Source: Liopterus haemorrhoidalis
Lineage: Eukaryota > Arthropoda > Insecta > Coleoptera > Dytiscidae
Assembly (NCBI GenBank): GCA_963971575.1
Contig: OZ020616.1
Location: forward strand, 32,964,306 to 33,028,305
Direction of reading: 5' to 3'
DNA length: 64,000 bases
The position numbers and the translations under genes were made by a program. The notes under the pieces were generated by a model. The model made no database searches. It was not told the DNA's origin and saw nothing but the letters and a program-made list of their open reading frames with translations. This document shows positions 11,985 to 23,542 of the stretch, one piece after another (positions within the stretch are counted from its first letter, which is position 1; every line of letters starts with the position of its first letter).

Positions 11985-12916
11985 ACAATAGGGGATAGGC
12001 ATGATTTTTTTAATTTGTTTTTTATTATATTCCTCTTGTTGCATATAAACATAAAAAACAGTTTTGCATTTTTTTTTTAATTTGAAGGCTTAAAAAAATC
12101 ATAAATGTATGTAGCGCGCGAAAACGACGTGTGACGTCATACCCCAACTAAGTGTACTGCGTACAGCCTACCCATTATACAGCGTACAGCCTACACAGTC
12201 TGTCGTGAATTTACTTGCTTGTATAACTTTTATAGGTTATGTAAAGTTAAAGTGATTTTAATTAAAATAAAGTTTAATTCTATAAAAACAATTTATACAT
12301 GTTTACCGAATTAAATTTTATATTAAAATATATAAAATATGGAAGATCCAGGCCCCAGTACTTCGAAACATAGTCGAAAATATTGTTTAGTACTGATGTG
12401 CACAAATAGTTCAATTAGAAATCCAAAAAAAAACAATTTATATCGTTACCTGATGGCGAAAAACAACCAAAAAGGCGAAATTTGTGGCTAAAAGCTATAA
12501 GGCATATAAAGAAATAAAACTGATATTTCAGAAAAAAGTAAACTTTATGTTTGTGAAGACCATTTTAATGTGAGTACATATATTTTATAAATTATTTTAA
12601 TAATAAATGCGTGAAAAATTGTTTAAAAACCAATACAAAACTTTCAAACAATACAATATACACACGTAAAGATTATGTTTAGTCTGTATCTGTGACGTCA
12701 AACCCCAGCAGTTTGACGTCATACTCAGTCGTATTTACTCGGCAACCTTCGCGCCGTGGTCGGCTTATTTCAAATTTACAATTTTTTTATTAAAAAATTT
12801 GGCTATAATATTAATTAAAATGTGATTTTTGTTTTGTTAGGTGACATAACTAACATTAACATATCAAAAAAATGTAGTTTTAAGGAAATATAAATTTTAT
12901 GCGTATCCCCTATTGT
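11985..12916 (+). mobile_element. THAP-domain DNA transposon remnant
   Basis: The ends ACAATAGGGGATAGGCAT and the complement of ACAATAGGGGATACGCAT form terminal inverted repeats of about 18 bp. Inside lies a THAP exon (12339-12569) and three TGACGTCA octamers (12132, 12693, 12714). THAP plus short inverted repeats suggests the P-element superfamily. No 8-bp target duplication could be matched, so the outer limits could be off or the duplication decayed. The catalytic region is missing: this is an internally deleted copy. Confidence 0.6.
12339..12569 (+). pseudogene. THAP zinc-finger exon, frameshifted
   Basis: From an ATG (12339) the frame reads MEDPGPSTSKHSRKYC and LMCTNSS, giving the first C-X4-C of a THAP finger. 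After a shift in an A run near 12430 it continues LPDGEKQPKRRNLWLKAIRH, which holds the invariant Trp. After a second shift it reads KLYVCEDHFN, the C-X2-H-F end. It is followed at once by GTGAGT, a consensus 5' splice site, as in P-type transposases whose THAP exon is spliced on. Two frameshifts inactivate it. Confidence 0.65.
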
Positions 12917-13089
12917 CTTCTATAAATTTAATTAAAGAAAAAATGATAATAATAATAACATTTGGTTGCCCCTCCCTTAGCTTTAACCCTTTCAGCCCTA
13001 GAAATTTTTACTTAAAGTAGAAAAATATTTTTCGATAATTTAAGAATAATAGTAAATCAAAATAACTAACTAACGAAAATTCTAAAATT

Positions 13090-13925
13090 TTTTTATAAAT
13101 AAATTGCTGTGAAGTTCGAATTTTCACACATTTCAGGGTTTCGCAGGTATTTAGTAAGTGAATGATGATTATTTGGGATGCTAAAACAAATTTAATGTTA
13201 AAATATTTTTTTGTTAATTATAATTCGAATGCCTAATACCATTATTTAGCTTTCTAAATATGTGCATTATTTTTTTTTTATATAGCAAAGTTCATAAGCT
13301 CCGCCTATCTGATTTCGTATACATTGAAACATAGAATTAAATAATAATTTCAACAATTCCCACTGGTTATTAAATTTACGCTTATAAAAATTAAATGCAA
13401 CATTTGCCAGAATATAACTAAAATTTTGACTAATTAATTTAAACAAAATAAAAATGCAAAAAAAAAAAAACAGAAAATATAAAATTGTTTCTACACCGAA
13501 AGCGAACCCTTTACAACTTAGGAAACGAGAACGCTACTGTGTTACATAACGTATTAAATATTTTACATCGTCAACCAAAAAAACACAAAAAATGCGATAT
13601 TTTCCGAAAACATGATCTGATCAAAAATTCCTGTTGTACTGTTCCGGTTCACCCCATGTATATTATTTAGATTTTTTCAGATTTTTAGTTTAAACCATGG
13701 GCTACTTAAAAAAATATATTTGTTATTTCGATGAGCACATATTTGTTTATATTTTTGGGGGGATATGTTTTTTAGATGTTTTAGTATTTTTCCTATGTGC
13801 GGGTCAAAAAGTTGTGTAAGCATGCCAAATATCAACTCTCTAGGTTTAGCCGTTTGGCAACAATTTTTACCAAACAGACAGACAGACGACAAAATGACGG
13901 TATAAGGGTTTTTTGGTCATACCTA
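13090..13925 (-). repeat. Dispersed repeat D1, copy 2 (inverted)
   Basis: This is the reverse-orientation partner of 6330-7410. It shows, from high to low coordinate, the GTAGGTATGACC start, the GTCTGTCTGTCTGTTTGG run, the GCCAAACGGCTAAACC box, the peptide-like FRKHDLI and NSCC segment (read on the plus strand at 13600-13640), the B-box-like GGTTCGCTTTCGG and the GCGAAACCCTGAAATGTGTG end near 13140. It is shorter than copy 1 because of internal deletions. Confidence 0.65.
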
Positions 13926-15587
13926 CAAAATCCTAGAAAAGGTAACTTTTAGGTATCAGGTCTGAAAATACTAAAATTGTAGTTTTATGTTTAGCATAAA
14001 AATAACTGTTTGTACACTGAATTATAAAAAAAATCAGTTTTATAATGTAATCTCTGTTTAACAATTGAATATAACAAATATGTGCTTATAAGCACAAAAA
14101 ATATCTATATTTTTGGTACCGAACTCCACAGAAATCAAAACTAATAAATATTATTTCTTTTCATCTTATGATTTTTTTTTTTCACATTTTGAAACTTGAC
14201 ACTGAATTATATCTTCTTTCTTATTCATATAACATAATTCCGTCTTGGACTTAATCATTACTATCCAAATATTCCGAAATATTACAATTTTGTAAAGCCA
14301 GAAGAATACTATCAATTTTTTCTAATTCTTTACCTGTTATTAGTGTTAAATGTTCCCACTTTCTGTCCATTTTCCTGTTTGGGGATCTTAATAGAAAAAA
14401 ATGTATCTATTAGGATTAGTTACATATCAATATATGTGGCCTCTATGCTAAATATGAAGTTCCTTTATGGAAATATTTCATGCAAATCGTAAAACTTTGA
14501 GATTTAATTGACGCTACATCACTAACAAAGTCTTATACTATTAGATCAAGTCGAAAAACAGTAAAAATTAAACGTTTTGTATAAAATAAAGTAACCTCTA
14601 CAACCTATACCTTGGTCCGACATCGACATAATAGGAGACATTTTTTAAGATCGCAGCGCCGTATGCGGCAAATCTGGATCACTCGAAAGTGACATTAAAC
14701 TGTTACTCGTGTATTTGTTTACACGGTGAAAATGAACATGAGTTGTATTTTTCCTGTTTTCCGAGTTTTTTTTTAATTTAAAGGTAATCTACGATTTACA
14801 AGATATGTAATAATATACTATTCTAAAGAAATTTCAAGGAAATTTTTAGTTTTTCATTGTATTTTTAATTCTTTTTGACTGTCTGTCAATATAATAATAA
14901 CAAAAATATGGTAAATATATTAGTAAAAATTAATATCTCCGCCTGAAAAAATAGAAGAGCTTTTTAATATATCAACTGATGATTTAGGCAAATTTTGGAT
15001 GGAGTAAATGCCTTTTTTCAGTCTTTTCTTGGACGTAAAAAACGAGCTTGGATTTTTGCCTTTTTAATTTTTGGGTTCATAAAAACCTACGATCCACTTT
15101 CTCTCTGCCTTCAAACGTCGTTTCAATAGATATTTTTTTCGATTTAGGTAAATTATGGAATGTTTAAGAAGGATTCTTCCTTAATCACGATTTACATTGC
15201 GGCGCATAACAAAATTGATTGTTTTTTTCCCATGATTTACAAAAATAAAACACAAACAACAAAAAAATGCGTTCTTTTCCATTGAACAAAACAAAACAAT
15301 GTCACTTTCGTATCTTCCGTAAATTGCCACCAGATGTCAGGGCGCTTAGGGAGTTTCCCCTATTCATGTTGACAGAAATATGGAAATGTTACAGTTTTTC
15401 ACTCATAGATATCACCACTAGACTTGTGATGAGTACGGTCACATTTGTGAACAACAGATTTCTGTTTTAAATATAAAATTTTGTTCTAATACTAGTTTTT
15501 GATATATGTAAGGAGTTAACATATAGGGGCTAAAAGGGTTTTAATAACGTTATCATATTATTCATATCGCTACTACTCCACATTATT
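13926..15587. other. AT-rich DNA; possible decayed inverted-repeat element
   Basis: No gene was recognised. CGAAAGTGACATT near 14690 recurs as its complement near 15300, with GCGCC-containing flanks on both outer sides. This hints at a decayed element of about 700 bp, but the match is too poor to set ends. Confidence 0.35.
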
Positions 15588-15595
15588 CATATCCA

Positions 15596-17520
15596 GTGAC
15601 GGATTAACGGGCGAGCTGACCGGGCGACCGCCCGGTCTGCCAGATTTAGAGGGGCGCCAAAACAAGAATCGGACAATATAAATAAATTGCATTTGATTTA
15701 GGTATTATGTTTTATATATAAAATTATTTGTTATTTATTAATTTGGCAATGTTTTTATTCATTCATATCAATAGCATACATAAAATAAAGGCTTCTTATC
15801 GTTTGAAAAATAAACTGTAACCAAAGAATATGAAATGAAAGTGTCATGGTATACGATTTTTTGTGAACGCCGTGCCGCGGAAAAAAGCGCGGGGCGAGGA
15901 GTAGCGACACACTTCGTTGATAAGGGCGCACCTAAGAAGTCAGCAAAACTAGGATCATATCGTCGGTTTAAATGTAAAAGTCACTAAGTACACTTTTTGT
16001 GAAAAATGAGTTAGATATACCAAATTGACAATTATTTGATATTTTTATCATATAACCCACTTATTAAGTGCATTACAATACTCTACAATAGAAAAATGTA
16101 AAAAAAAAATTCATTATTTGCGATATAATATATTGCTTACAACACATTGAAAATAACGATAACTTTCTACAAAAAGAATTATCTACAGAAAAATATAGGA
16201 ACATTTAACAAAATAAAATTCTGTGATTCTTTTGTAATATCTAAAATAAAATCAAATTATTATTTAAAACACGCTTTTGTAATTTTTACCCTGTCCCGGT
16301 TTGGCGCACAAAAAATATGGTAACCCTAGTTATAGGAGATGCAGCAATGTCTTGTCCTCAAGCAATATCCTTTTTTGGTGTCATACAACGATTATATACA
16401 TTATTTTCGGCATCTGTAGCTAGATGGAAAATTTTAACAAATAATGTTCCTAATTTCACTATTAAATCTGTGTGTGAAACTCGCTGGGAGAACCGAATTG
16501 AATGTATAAAATCTGTTAGGTTTCAAATAGTTGAAATGCATAATGCTCTGATAATACTTTATGAAAATTCTGCTGATGTAGCGACTAAACATGAATGTTT
16601 AACATTAACGGAAAAACTTTGCGAGTATTCTTTCTCAGTTATGTTAGTGACGTGGTATTACATACTTCAACGTATAAATGTTTTAAGTAAATCTTTGCAA
16701 ACAAAAGATATGAATTTTAAAACTACTATCAACTTAATGAAATCATGTACAGAATACATTTCCAGCTACCGAATAGAACAATTTGAAAACTCTCTTTTTG
16801 AAGCTGAAAATTTAGCAAAGATTCTGGTTTCCGAACCATTTTTTAAAGATTACCCCGAAAGAGAAAAATGTTTAATTATGAAAGCGAAGATGCTACTGTT
16901 GCCATTGATGAAAAATCAAAATTTAGAATCACGGTTTTTTATGTTATTCTGGATACCATAATAACATCGCTTGAAGAAAGGTTTGTATAATTTAAAAATT
17001 ATGAAGAAACGTGGCGTTAAGAATTTTGCTTACCATCCCTATTACAGTCGCTACAGCAGAAAGAAGTTTTAGTAAATTAAAACTTATGAAAACATATTTA
17101 CGATCGACAATGGGTAATGAAAGATTAAATTCTCTAGCGTTATTATCAATTGAAAATGATGTTGCCCAGAAAGTAGATATAAATGAACAAATCAAATTAT
17201 TTGCAGATTTAAAATCAAGAAAAAAATGTTTTTGAATAAATTAATTATTATTACCTACCTATTAGATTTTTGAGGTGCGTCACCTGCTTAGAAATAAATC
17301 AATGTTAGTGAAATAATTATTTTTTTGTAATTATTAAGTTTTTAATATTTTTTTTAATATTTAAAAAAAAAGAATACTTTAATTAATTATTTAATTATTA
17401 ATTATTTTATTTTTTATTATTATTTTTTTTTACGTCAATCAATTTTAGAATCTTGAAAAATTTTAGGGCGCCAAAACAAGGAGTTCGCCCGGGGTGCAAG
17501 ATTGCCTCGGTCCGGCACTG
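15596..17520 (+). mobile_element. Complete hAT insertion with 8-bp duplication
   Basis: The termini CAGTGACGGA and the complement of CAGTGCCGGA are flanked by a perfect 8-bp duplication, TTCATATC, at 15588-15595 and 17521-17528. This fixes the element at 1925 bp. A 15-bp subterminal motif GGGCGCCAAAACAAG occurs in the same orientation near both ends (about 15652 and 17466). The element encodes a shortened transposase, described separately, and is likely immobile on its own. Confidence 0.93.
16317..17235 (+). pseudogene. hAT transposase fragment (ZMYM1-like)
   Basis: Two frames survive. 16317-16961 gives 214 codons with FFGVIQRLYTLFSASVARWK and CETRWENRIECIKSVRFQ, a core seen in ZMYM1-like domesticated relatives. 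17011-17235 gives the C-terminal dimerisation segment, with TIPITVATAERSFSKLKLMK, YLRSTMGNERLN and LALLSIEND. Full-length relatives are several hundred residues longer: the BED or TTF finger and part of the catalytic core are absent, and a stop and frame change lie at about 16960-17010. Confidence 0.8.
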
Positions 17521-17929
17521 TTCATATCTTCAGATTTTTGACGCACTTGCCTGATTTTGTCATTCAATATTGTTAAAAAATAATTATAAAATTTCGTTGA
17601 GTAGTCCATAATTCTACATGTAATTATAAAATTGATTAACTTTTGTTTTTAATCAGGGCCGTATTTACCATAAGGCGCGTGAGGCGATAGCTGGGGGCCC
17701 CGTGTTGGACTGTCTTTAAAATATTTGTTTAAATGCATATTTATTATTGCTTAAAATATTTTCGCCAGGATAACGAATCCAATTAATAAATAAGTCCATT
17801 ATGTAATTAAAAAATATATCTTAAATCTATTTTAATAAAATAGGTTGTATATATGTTTTTTTTTAATTTATTTTTTAGGACGCATATGTGGTTTCTGAAC
17901 GTTTTAGATGATTATAAGACTATCCGCAA

Positions 17930-18632
17930 AAAAAATCTATCTGTCTGTCTGCTTGTTTGACTCTCTGTTCGAGATTCACACAAAAACGGCTAGACATATT
18001 TTCACGTAATTTGGTAAGATAAAGTAAAACCAGGATTCGAACATAAGCTATATGACATCTCAAATTTTGGGTGTGTATTGGGGTTAAAACTGTTTACTAA
18101 AAAACTTAAAATATATCCCTTAACAGAAAACATATAAAATAAAAATTGTTTATAATAAGAAAACAATTCTTTTTTGTTCAATGCATATTTTAATTGGATG
18201 AATACTTGGGGAATTACAGGGAGACACCCTAAAACTAAACTTTTGAAATATCTCTTTTATTATTGACTAAAGAGGCAAATGGAACAAAAACATATATGAC
18301 ATAAACTGTTTATAATAAGAATACAAATCTTTTTTGTTTTTACACTTTTTCGATTCGATAAATATTTGGGGACTAACGGAGGACACCCTAAAACTAAAAT
18401 CTTGAATTATTTCACTTATTATTTTACATATATTTTCTTTTAGAATGAGGAAATATTTCTTTTCTGTTCAATGCAGTTTTTAATCAACTAATTTAGGGGG
18501 TTAAAGTGAGAGTTACCTATAAAGTTAAATATCTCATTTATCATTTACTTAACAGCAAAAATGAATATAAGAAAATTTGTTAAGAATGATAAAACAATTT
18601 GTTCAACGCGAAGTTCGGGGACGCCAGCTTAG
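17930..18632 (+). repeat. Array of roughly 150-bp repeats, possibly Helitron-like
   Basis: TTTATAATAAGAA, CTTTTTTGTTCAATGCA and GACACCCTAAAACTAAA recur at about 18149, 18308, 18439 and 18577, giving about four diverged units. The array is preceded by a TATCTGTCTGTCTGCTTG start and followed by GCGAAGTTCGGGGACGCCAG and CTTAGT. That layout resembles the Helitron at 46.2-50.3 kb, but its 3' end lacks a proper CTRR tetranucleotide, so the assignment stays open. Confidence 0.45.
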
Positions 18633-18823
18633 TAATACACAAGAAAAGTCAATTCCTGTGGTTACTCCACCGCACTACCCACGGGAGCGGTGTGACTCAA
18701 TCGTGACTTATTACGCCCCTTTAAGATAATAATTGTTATTAGAACATTGTTACCTCTTGAATCCTCTGTGAACTTTACCGATAATTAAATATATATATAT
18801 TTGCAAAAACAAATGTCTCTTTT

Positions 18824-20085
18824 GATTCACGGTAAGTTCATCGAAAATCAATTCATCGAAAATCAATTCAACGAAAATCAATTCATCGAAAATCAATTCA
18901 TCGAATGATCAATTCATCGAAAAAAAATATTTTGTAAATATTTGAGAGGAATGCCGAGGGGATCGGAAAGCCAAAAAAGCAGTGGTCAATAAAAGTTGAC
19001 AGACTACACTTATTAAATAACTATCATACTTGGTCTATTAATAATTTTTTAATTTTCAATTCAGAAAATACGCCAGGTAAAAGTTACCTGTTGGATTAAT
19101 TTGAAATCGAACAGGGCTCCTTAGATCATAAAAACCCGGTTAATGGGATCTTAAATGTACTTAAAAGACCCATTCTTAAAGGATTATAAAAATGGTATTT
19201 CCCCATCTGTTAAGTCTTAAAGGTTTTGTGTTATGTACATAGTTTTACTATTCATATTTACTATACCACACATGATTTGTTCAATGTACGGTGACTCTAA
19301 ACAGGTGGCATTGTTATGTTAGTGTGATTTTGTTTTGTCATTAAACTAGATGACGGGTAGCTCGCTTCGCTCGGCTTCTTCTAACCAAACCCTTACTAAA
19401 CTAACCTAACCTAAGATAGTGTTTTGACATTAAACTAGAAGATGGGTAGCTCGCTTCGCTCGGCTTCTTCTAACAAAACCCTTACTAACCTAACCTAACC
19501 TAAAATAGTGCTTTGTCCTTAAACTAGAAGATGGGTAACTCGCTCCGCTCGGTTTTAGACTTTTACTAACTAAACCTAACCTAATTACCTTGTTTTTAGG
19601 CGCATAGTACTTTATTTTCCCTCATATCAGCCCAATTAAAATGCGTATCATTGTGTATGAATTTATAAAAAATATTTGCGTGCAATTGCCCATAACCTGT
19701 CTTATTAAACCTTAAAAACAAAACATTTATTTCTTTTATTATATAAATTTTCTTATTATATTTCTTTATTTATATTCAAACACTATGTCACTTTATTTAC
19801 CTTTTTTTAAACCATATAAAAAAATTTACACAATTATTTCTTAGTCTGTCTACTTTTATTGACCACTGCTCTTTTGACTTTCCGATCCCCTCGGCATTCC
19901 TCTCAAATATTTACAAAATATTTTTTTTCGATGAATTGATCATTCGATGAATTGATCATTCGATGAATTGATTTTCGATGAATTGATTTTCGATGAATTG
20001 ATTTTCGATTAATTGATTTTCGATGAATTGATTTTCGATTAATTGATATTCGATGAATTGATTTTCGATGAACTCGTCGGTTACC
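18824..20085. mobile_element. Foldback/MULE-like element with minisatellite arms
   Basis: Long inverted arms (about 18824-19015 and 19845-20085) are each built from tandem TTCATCGAAAATCAA units, about five on the left and nine on the right, followed by a unique ATTTTGTAAATATTTGAGAG and GGAATGCCGAGGGGATCGGA block. Outside the arms GTCTCTTTT is present on both sides (18815-18823 and 20086-20094), a 9-bp target duplication as made by Mutator-like elements. The core has no transposase but has three 89-bp repeats. It is nested in the hAT element at 17654-20190. Confidence 0.75.
19333..19598 (+). repeat. Three tandem 89-bp repeats with CCTAA runs
   Basis: TTAAACTAGA starts the unit at 19341, 19430 and 19519. 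Each unit contains GGGTAGCTCGCTTCGCTCGG followed by a short run of CTAACCTAACC. The CCTAA runs match the TTAGG telomere repeat of insects but span only three to four units, too short to call an interstitial telomere. Confidence 0.7.
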
Positions 20086-20234
20086 GTCTCTTTTTATCTA
20101 ATCAATTTTTTAAATTGTTTTATTAATTAGGGGAGAGGGCCCCAGAAACTGTTTGCGCCTCGGACCTAGATGTAAGTAAATACCGCCCTGTTTTTAATAA
20201 TGAACAGCAATATTAACCATTAATATAGCATAGC

Positions 20235-20512
20235 CTTTAGAAATTCATACTGGCGTCGAACAAGGACATGCCACCTCACCTGTAAACCTCGTGCTGGAGA
20301 TAGTTCTACGAAAAACCCATGATACCAACCACCGTGGTCTACAGTTCAATGGATACCACAAGATATTAGGGTATGCAAGTGACCTAGATATTATTTCCAA
20401 TAAGGTTCAAGACTAGGTATATTACGTCTTGCCCTAATTAACATCCAAGCTCGTAAAGTAGGACTCATCTTCAGTAATGAAAAAATCAAGTATCTGATAA
20501 CAAATAAGTAAA
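20235..20512 (+). pseudogene. LINE reverse transcriptase fragment
   Basis: The reading LEIHTGVEQGHATSPVNLVL resembles the GVRQGDALSP block, and ILGYASDLDIIS is the YADD box with its first Asp changed to Ser. It continues ALINIQARKVGLIFSNEKIK after a frame break. It ends where a mariner fragment begins. It is a short degraded relic of a non-LTR element; the clade was not assigned. Confidence 0.6.
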
Positions 20513-20877
20513 TAAGTTTGGATGGAACGGTCCTATGTAACGGCTGGAAGATGAGAGGTTACCGAAACAAGCTTAGGATTTCGCATAATTTGACCAAAGA
20601 TCAAAAAAAGGCTCGTGTTGATTGGTGTAAGGGAATGCTAAAAAAATACAACCTAGGCACTACAAAATCCGTATACAGCATCGTTCCAAGTGACAAAACT
20701 TTCATATTTACTATAATATATTATTATCGATTTATTCATATGAACCGGAAATTAAGCAACAATCCACTGTTTGGGTCTTCCAAGATGAACCCAAATCCAC
20801 AAAAGTTGTTCGTTCACGAAGCACTTCCAAGAAAATGATCGCTTGTTTCTTCGGTTGTCGTAACCATTCCTTTAGAT

Positions 20878-21260
20878 CAGCGGTTCTTAACATTTTTATA
20901 CTCAGGACCCCCCAACTAGCCTAAATACTTTCTGTACCCCCCCCCCAAGAAATTTTTTGAAATAATATTTTATTTTCGGAATATAAATGCATTTTATAAT
21001 ATAATCCATATATACTAGCTTCGGCGAATTAACGCAGTTACGTCACACGACGTAACAATCGATTTCATTGTTCCAGACAATACAGTCGTTTGTTACGTCG
21101 TGTGACGTAACTGCGTTGATTCGCCGACGCTAGTATATCAACTTACCAACTATGAATTTCTATTTATATATTTTTTTTCTATTTTCTTTAAATTTCGGGA
21201 CCCCCTAAAGTCTTTTCGGGAACCCTCTGAGGTTCGGGACCCCCCAGTTAAGAACCGCTG
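20878..21260. mobile_element. hAT MITE inside mariner copy 1
   Basis: Perfect termini CAGCGGTTCTTAAC and their complement lie between CTTTAGAT (20870-20877) and CTTTAGAG (21261-21268), an 8-bp duplication with one mismatch. The interior is non-coding with C-rich arms (GGACCCCCC) and contains a second MITE at 21013-21135. The insertion point in mariner is the same one used by a different hAT element in copy 2. Confidence 0.88.
21013..21135. mobile_element. Palindromic MITE with ACGTCACACGACGT arms, copy 1
   Basis: The element is almost entirely two inverted arms: TACTAGCTTCGGCGAATTAA, CGCAGTTACGTCACACGACG and a short CAGACAATACAG loop, flanked by TA. A second copy with the same arms lies at 30074-30182. 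It is a Tc1/mariner-type MITE by its TA target. It sits inside the hAT MITE 20878-21260. Confidence 0.8.
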
Positions 21261-21847
21261 CTTTAGAGGATCGGAGAACAATTAATGCTGAATGGTATAC
21301 AACAATTTGTTTGCCAGAAGTCATCGACAAAATCAGGAAAAACAACCAAAAACGTCGCATCATTCTTCATCATGACAATGCAACCTCCCACACAGCACGT
21401 CCAACAATTGATTATTTGAAGGTGAAAAACATCGAATTAATGTCTCATTGACCGTATTCATCTGATTTATCCCTTTTTTTGTTTCCCAATGTCCACAAAA
21501 AATGCGTGAACAGCGATTTTCATCACCTCAAGAACTGTTGAAGCTGTTGAAGCCTTCGAAAACCATGTTTTTGACATACCAACTTGACAGTGGAAAAAAT
21601 GTTTCGAGAATTGGTTTGAACGCTTGCAAAAGCGCAATAAAACAGTTTATGCCAAAAAAAAAATATCTTTCTTAGTTTTTGTAAAAACTTAAAAGGTAGC
21701 CCTCGTATATCTTTCAAAGATGTTACCATGTCACATCCCGTTAGTGATTGTAAATATATAAAATAAAATTAAAAATTAAAAAATATATGTTCAATTTTTA
21801 ATAGAAATGTTTAAAATTAGTAAATAATATTAGTATAATACATACGA

Positions 21848-22658
21848 TAGGGCTGCCATAATTGTCGGACTACCGACCGGGACCCCCCCCCAAAACTTAA
21901 AAAAAACTTTTATCGACAATAATACCTTTATCATAAAAAATTGCACAATATTTTAAAAAAATAAAAAAATTTAAAGACAAAAAAAAATAATTAAAGTAGG
22001 GATTGATAATAGGTATTCCAAGAGCAAAACGTTAGGATCAATGGTGAATCATTTTGGAACACTCAGTTCGACTGGAAAAATTTGATGTTTTTTTTTTGTG
22101 GATGCGTCTTTATCAAATATAAAATAATATAATATAAATTAATGGTCGATTCAATTTAATAAAACCAAATAGAACCTACATTCCATTCTTCTCTTGTCTT
22201 TACTCTCCCCCTTCCGCGACTTCGGTGGCTTCTTTATCATCGCTCTTTTTTGCCCAATCATACTTCTCCGATGTTTTCGTTTTTTGGACAAGTTCTTTTT
22301 CCCCTTTTATATAATTATAGAATTCAATGCATGACATTTTATAATTTAAAACACATTGAATTATGCTTTTCACGGTGTCAATAGAAAGCGAATTGCGCTC
22401 ATCTGTCAGTACCAGTCAGCTAGTGACTAGCTGACTGGTACTCGGCATTAATCCGGAACATTTCGGACCTCGAATCTGTTATATAATTTATATATAGTAT
22501 GTATATATGTATATGTACAATATTATCGTTATAAAATAATTTTTTAATATGTATAAATTTTTAATCGACCGGGACAAATGACTCTTGGACCGGGACACTG
22601 GGACACAAACCTCAAAACCGGGACATGTCCCGGTGTACCGGGACGTATGGCAGCCCTA
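21848..22658. mobile_element. hAT-like non-autonomous element
   Basis: The ends TAGGGCTGCCATA form an inverted pair (21848-21860 and 22646-22658), followed on both sides by CCGGGACC-type subterminal motifs typical of hAT families that start CAGGGCTGCC; the first C has become T at both ends. A target duplication is not clear. No transposase is present. A perfect 35-bp palindrome lies inside at 22408-22442. Confidence 0.6.
22408..22442. repeat. Perfect 35-bp palindrome
   Basis: Two 17-bp arms (AGTACCAGTCAGCTAGT) are exact complements around a single central base. It has no loop and would extrude as a cruciform. It sits in the middle of a hAT-like element and is not explained by that element's termini. 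Confidence 0.9.
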
Positions 22659-23089
22659 TACTGCGAGTATATGTAAATATTTTTAATATTTTAATATGTA
22701 GTACTTTCTTGTTTTCGTAAATAAAATAATGAAGGCAATTTATTCATAAGTATTAATGTAATGCTTTGTTCTATAACGTCCATTTAAATTTTAATTAACC
22801 CGTAAAAATTTTGAATACTACAATTTAGTTTATTAAATGTGCTTTAATTTATCGCTTTACATACATCGCTTTCAAGGACAACTTGTTTTAAGAATAATAT
22901 TTAAGCCTTTGTTTATTACACAACAGTTCTACAGGAAATTCTTGGGTTAGGTCAAACAAGTTTCCGGTTGTTTACTGGAATATTTTACTCTCTGGGAAAT
23001 TCTAAAACACGTTTTATTTCGTTTGTTTATTGATTTTCATACTGTTCTAGTGTTATCATTAATTTAAATTTTCAGTCTAATTCTTTACG
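22659..23089. other. AT-rich DNA, nothing recognised
   Basis: No coding sequence or paired termini were seen here. The mariner copy 2 probably ran further into this stretch before it was lost. Confidence 0.4.
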
Positions 23090-23542
23090 ATTTATGCACT
23101 TTTACATGCGTTCAAACCAATTCTCTAAACATTTTTTCCACTCTGAAGTTGGTCTCAAAAACATGATTTTCGAAGGCTTCAACAGCTTCTTGAGATTACG
23201 AAAATTGCTGTCCACAAATTTTTTGTTTGACATTGGGGAACAAAAAAAAGTCGTTAGGGGATAAATCAGGTGAATATAGGCAATGAGACATTAATTCGAT
23301 GTTTTTCTCCTTCAAATAATCAGTTGTTTGACGTGCTGTGTGGAAGCTTGCATTGTCATGATGAAGAATGACGCGACGTTTTTGGTTGTTTTTCCTGATT
23401 TTTTCGATGACTTCTAGCAAGCAAATTGTTGTATACCATTCAGCATTAACTATTCTCCGATCCTCTAAAGCAGTGTTTCCCAACCTTTTTCTCCTCGCGA
23501 TCCCCTTATAAAATCCGAACGAATTTGGCGAACCCCCTGTGT

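Larger units (their letters stand above)
17654..20190. mobile_element. hAT element with composite interior
   Basis: The termini CAGGGCCGTATTTAC and the complement of CAGGGCGGTATTTAC lie between perfect copies of TTTTTAAT (17646-17653 and 20191-20198). The interior encodes nothing recognisable. It is a patchwork: an array of roughly 150-bp repeats (18140-18610) and a nested foldback element (18824-20085). Confidence 0.92.
20518..21705 (+). pseudogene. mariner fragment, copy 1, interrupted by a hAT MITE
   Basis: The reading starts with KLRISHNLTKDQKKARVDWC and KGMLKKYNLGTTKSVY (transposase middle) and resumes after the insertion at 20878-21260 with RRTINAEWYTTICLPEVI, IILHHDNATSHTAR and the tail FETWFERLQK-like segment. 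The 3' inverted repeat AAAAGGTAGCCCTCG ends at 21705 before TA. The 5' third and 5' terminus are missing. Several frameshifts are present, including at the first catalytic Asp. It belongs to the same family as copy 2 at 23090-24999. Confidence 0.8.

Noticed and set aside
12120..12180. Exact repeat GCGTACAGCCTAC as a regulatory array
   Set aside because: Only two short copies next to each other; too little to separate from chance duplication.
19380..19590. Interstitial telomere sequence (CCTAA runs)
   Set aside because: Only three to four units at a time, as part of an 89-bp tandem repeat.
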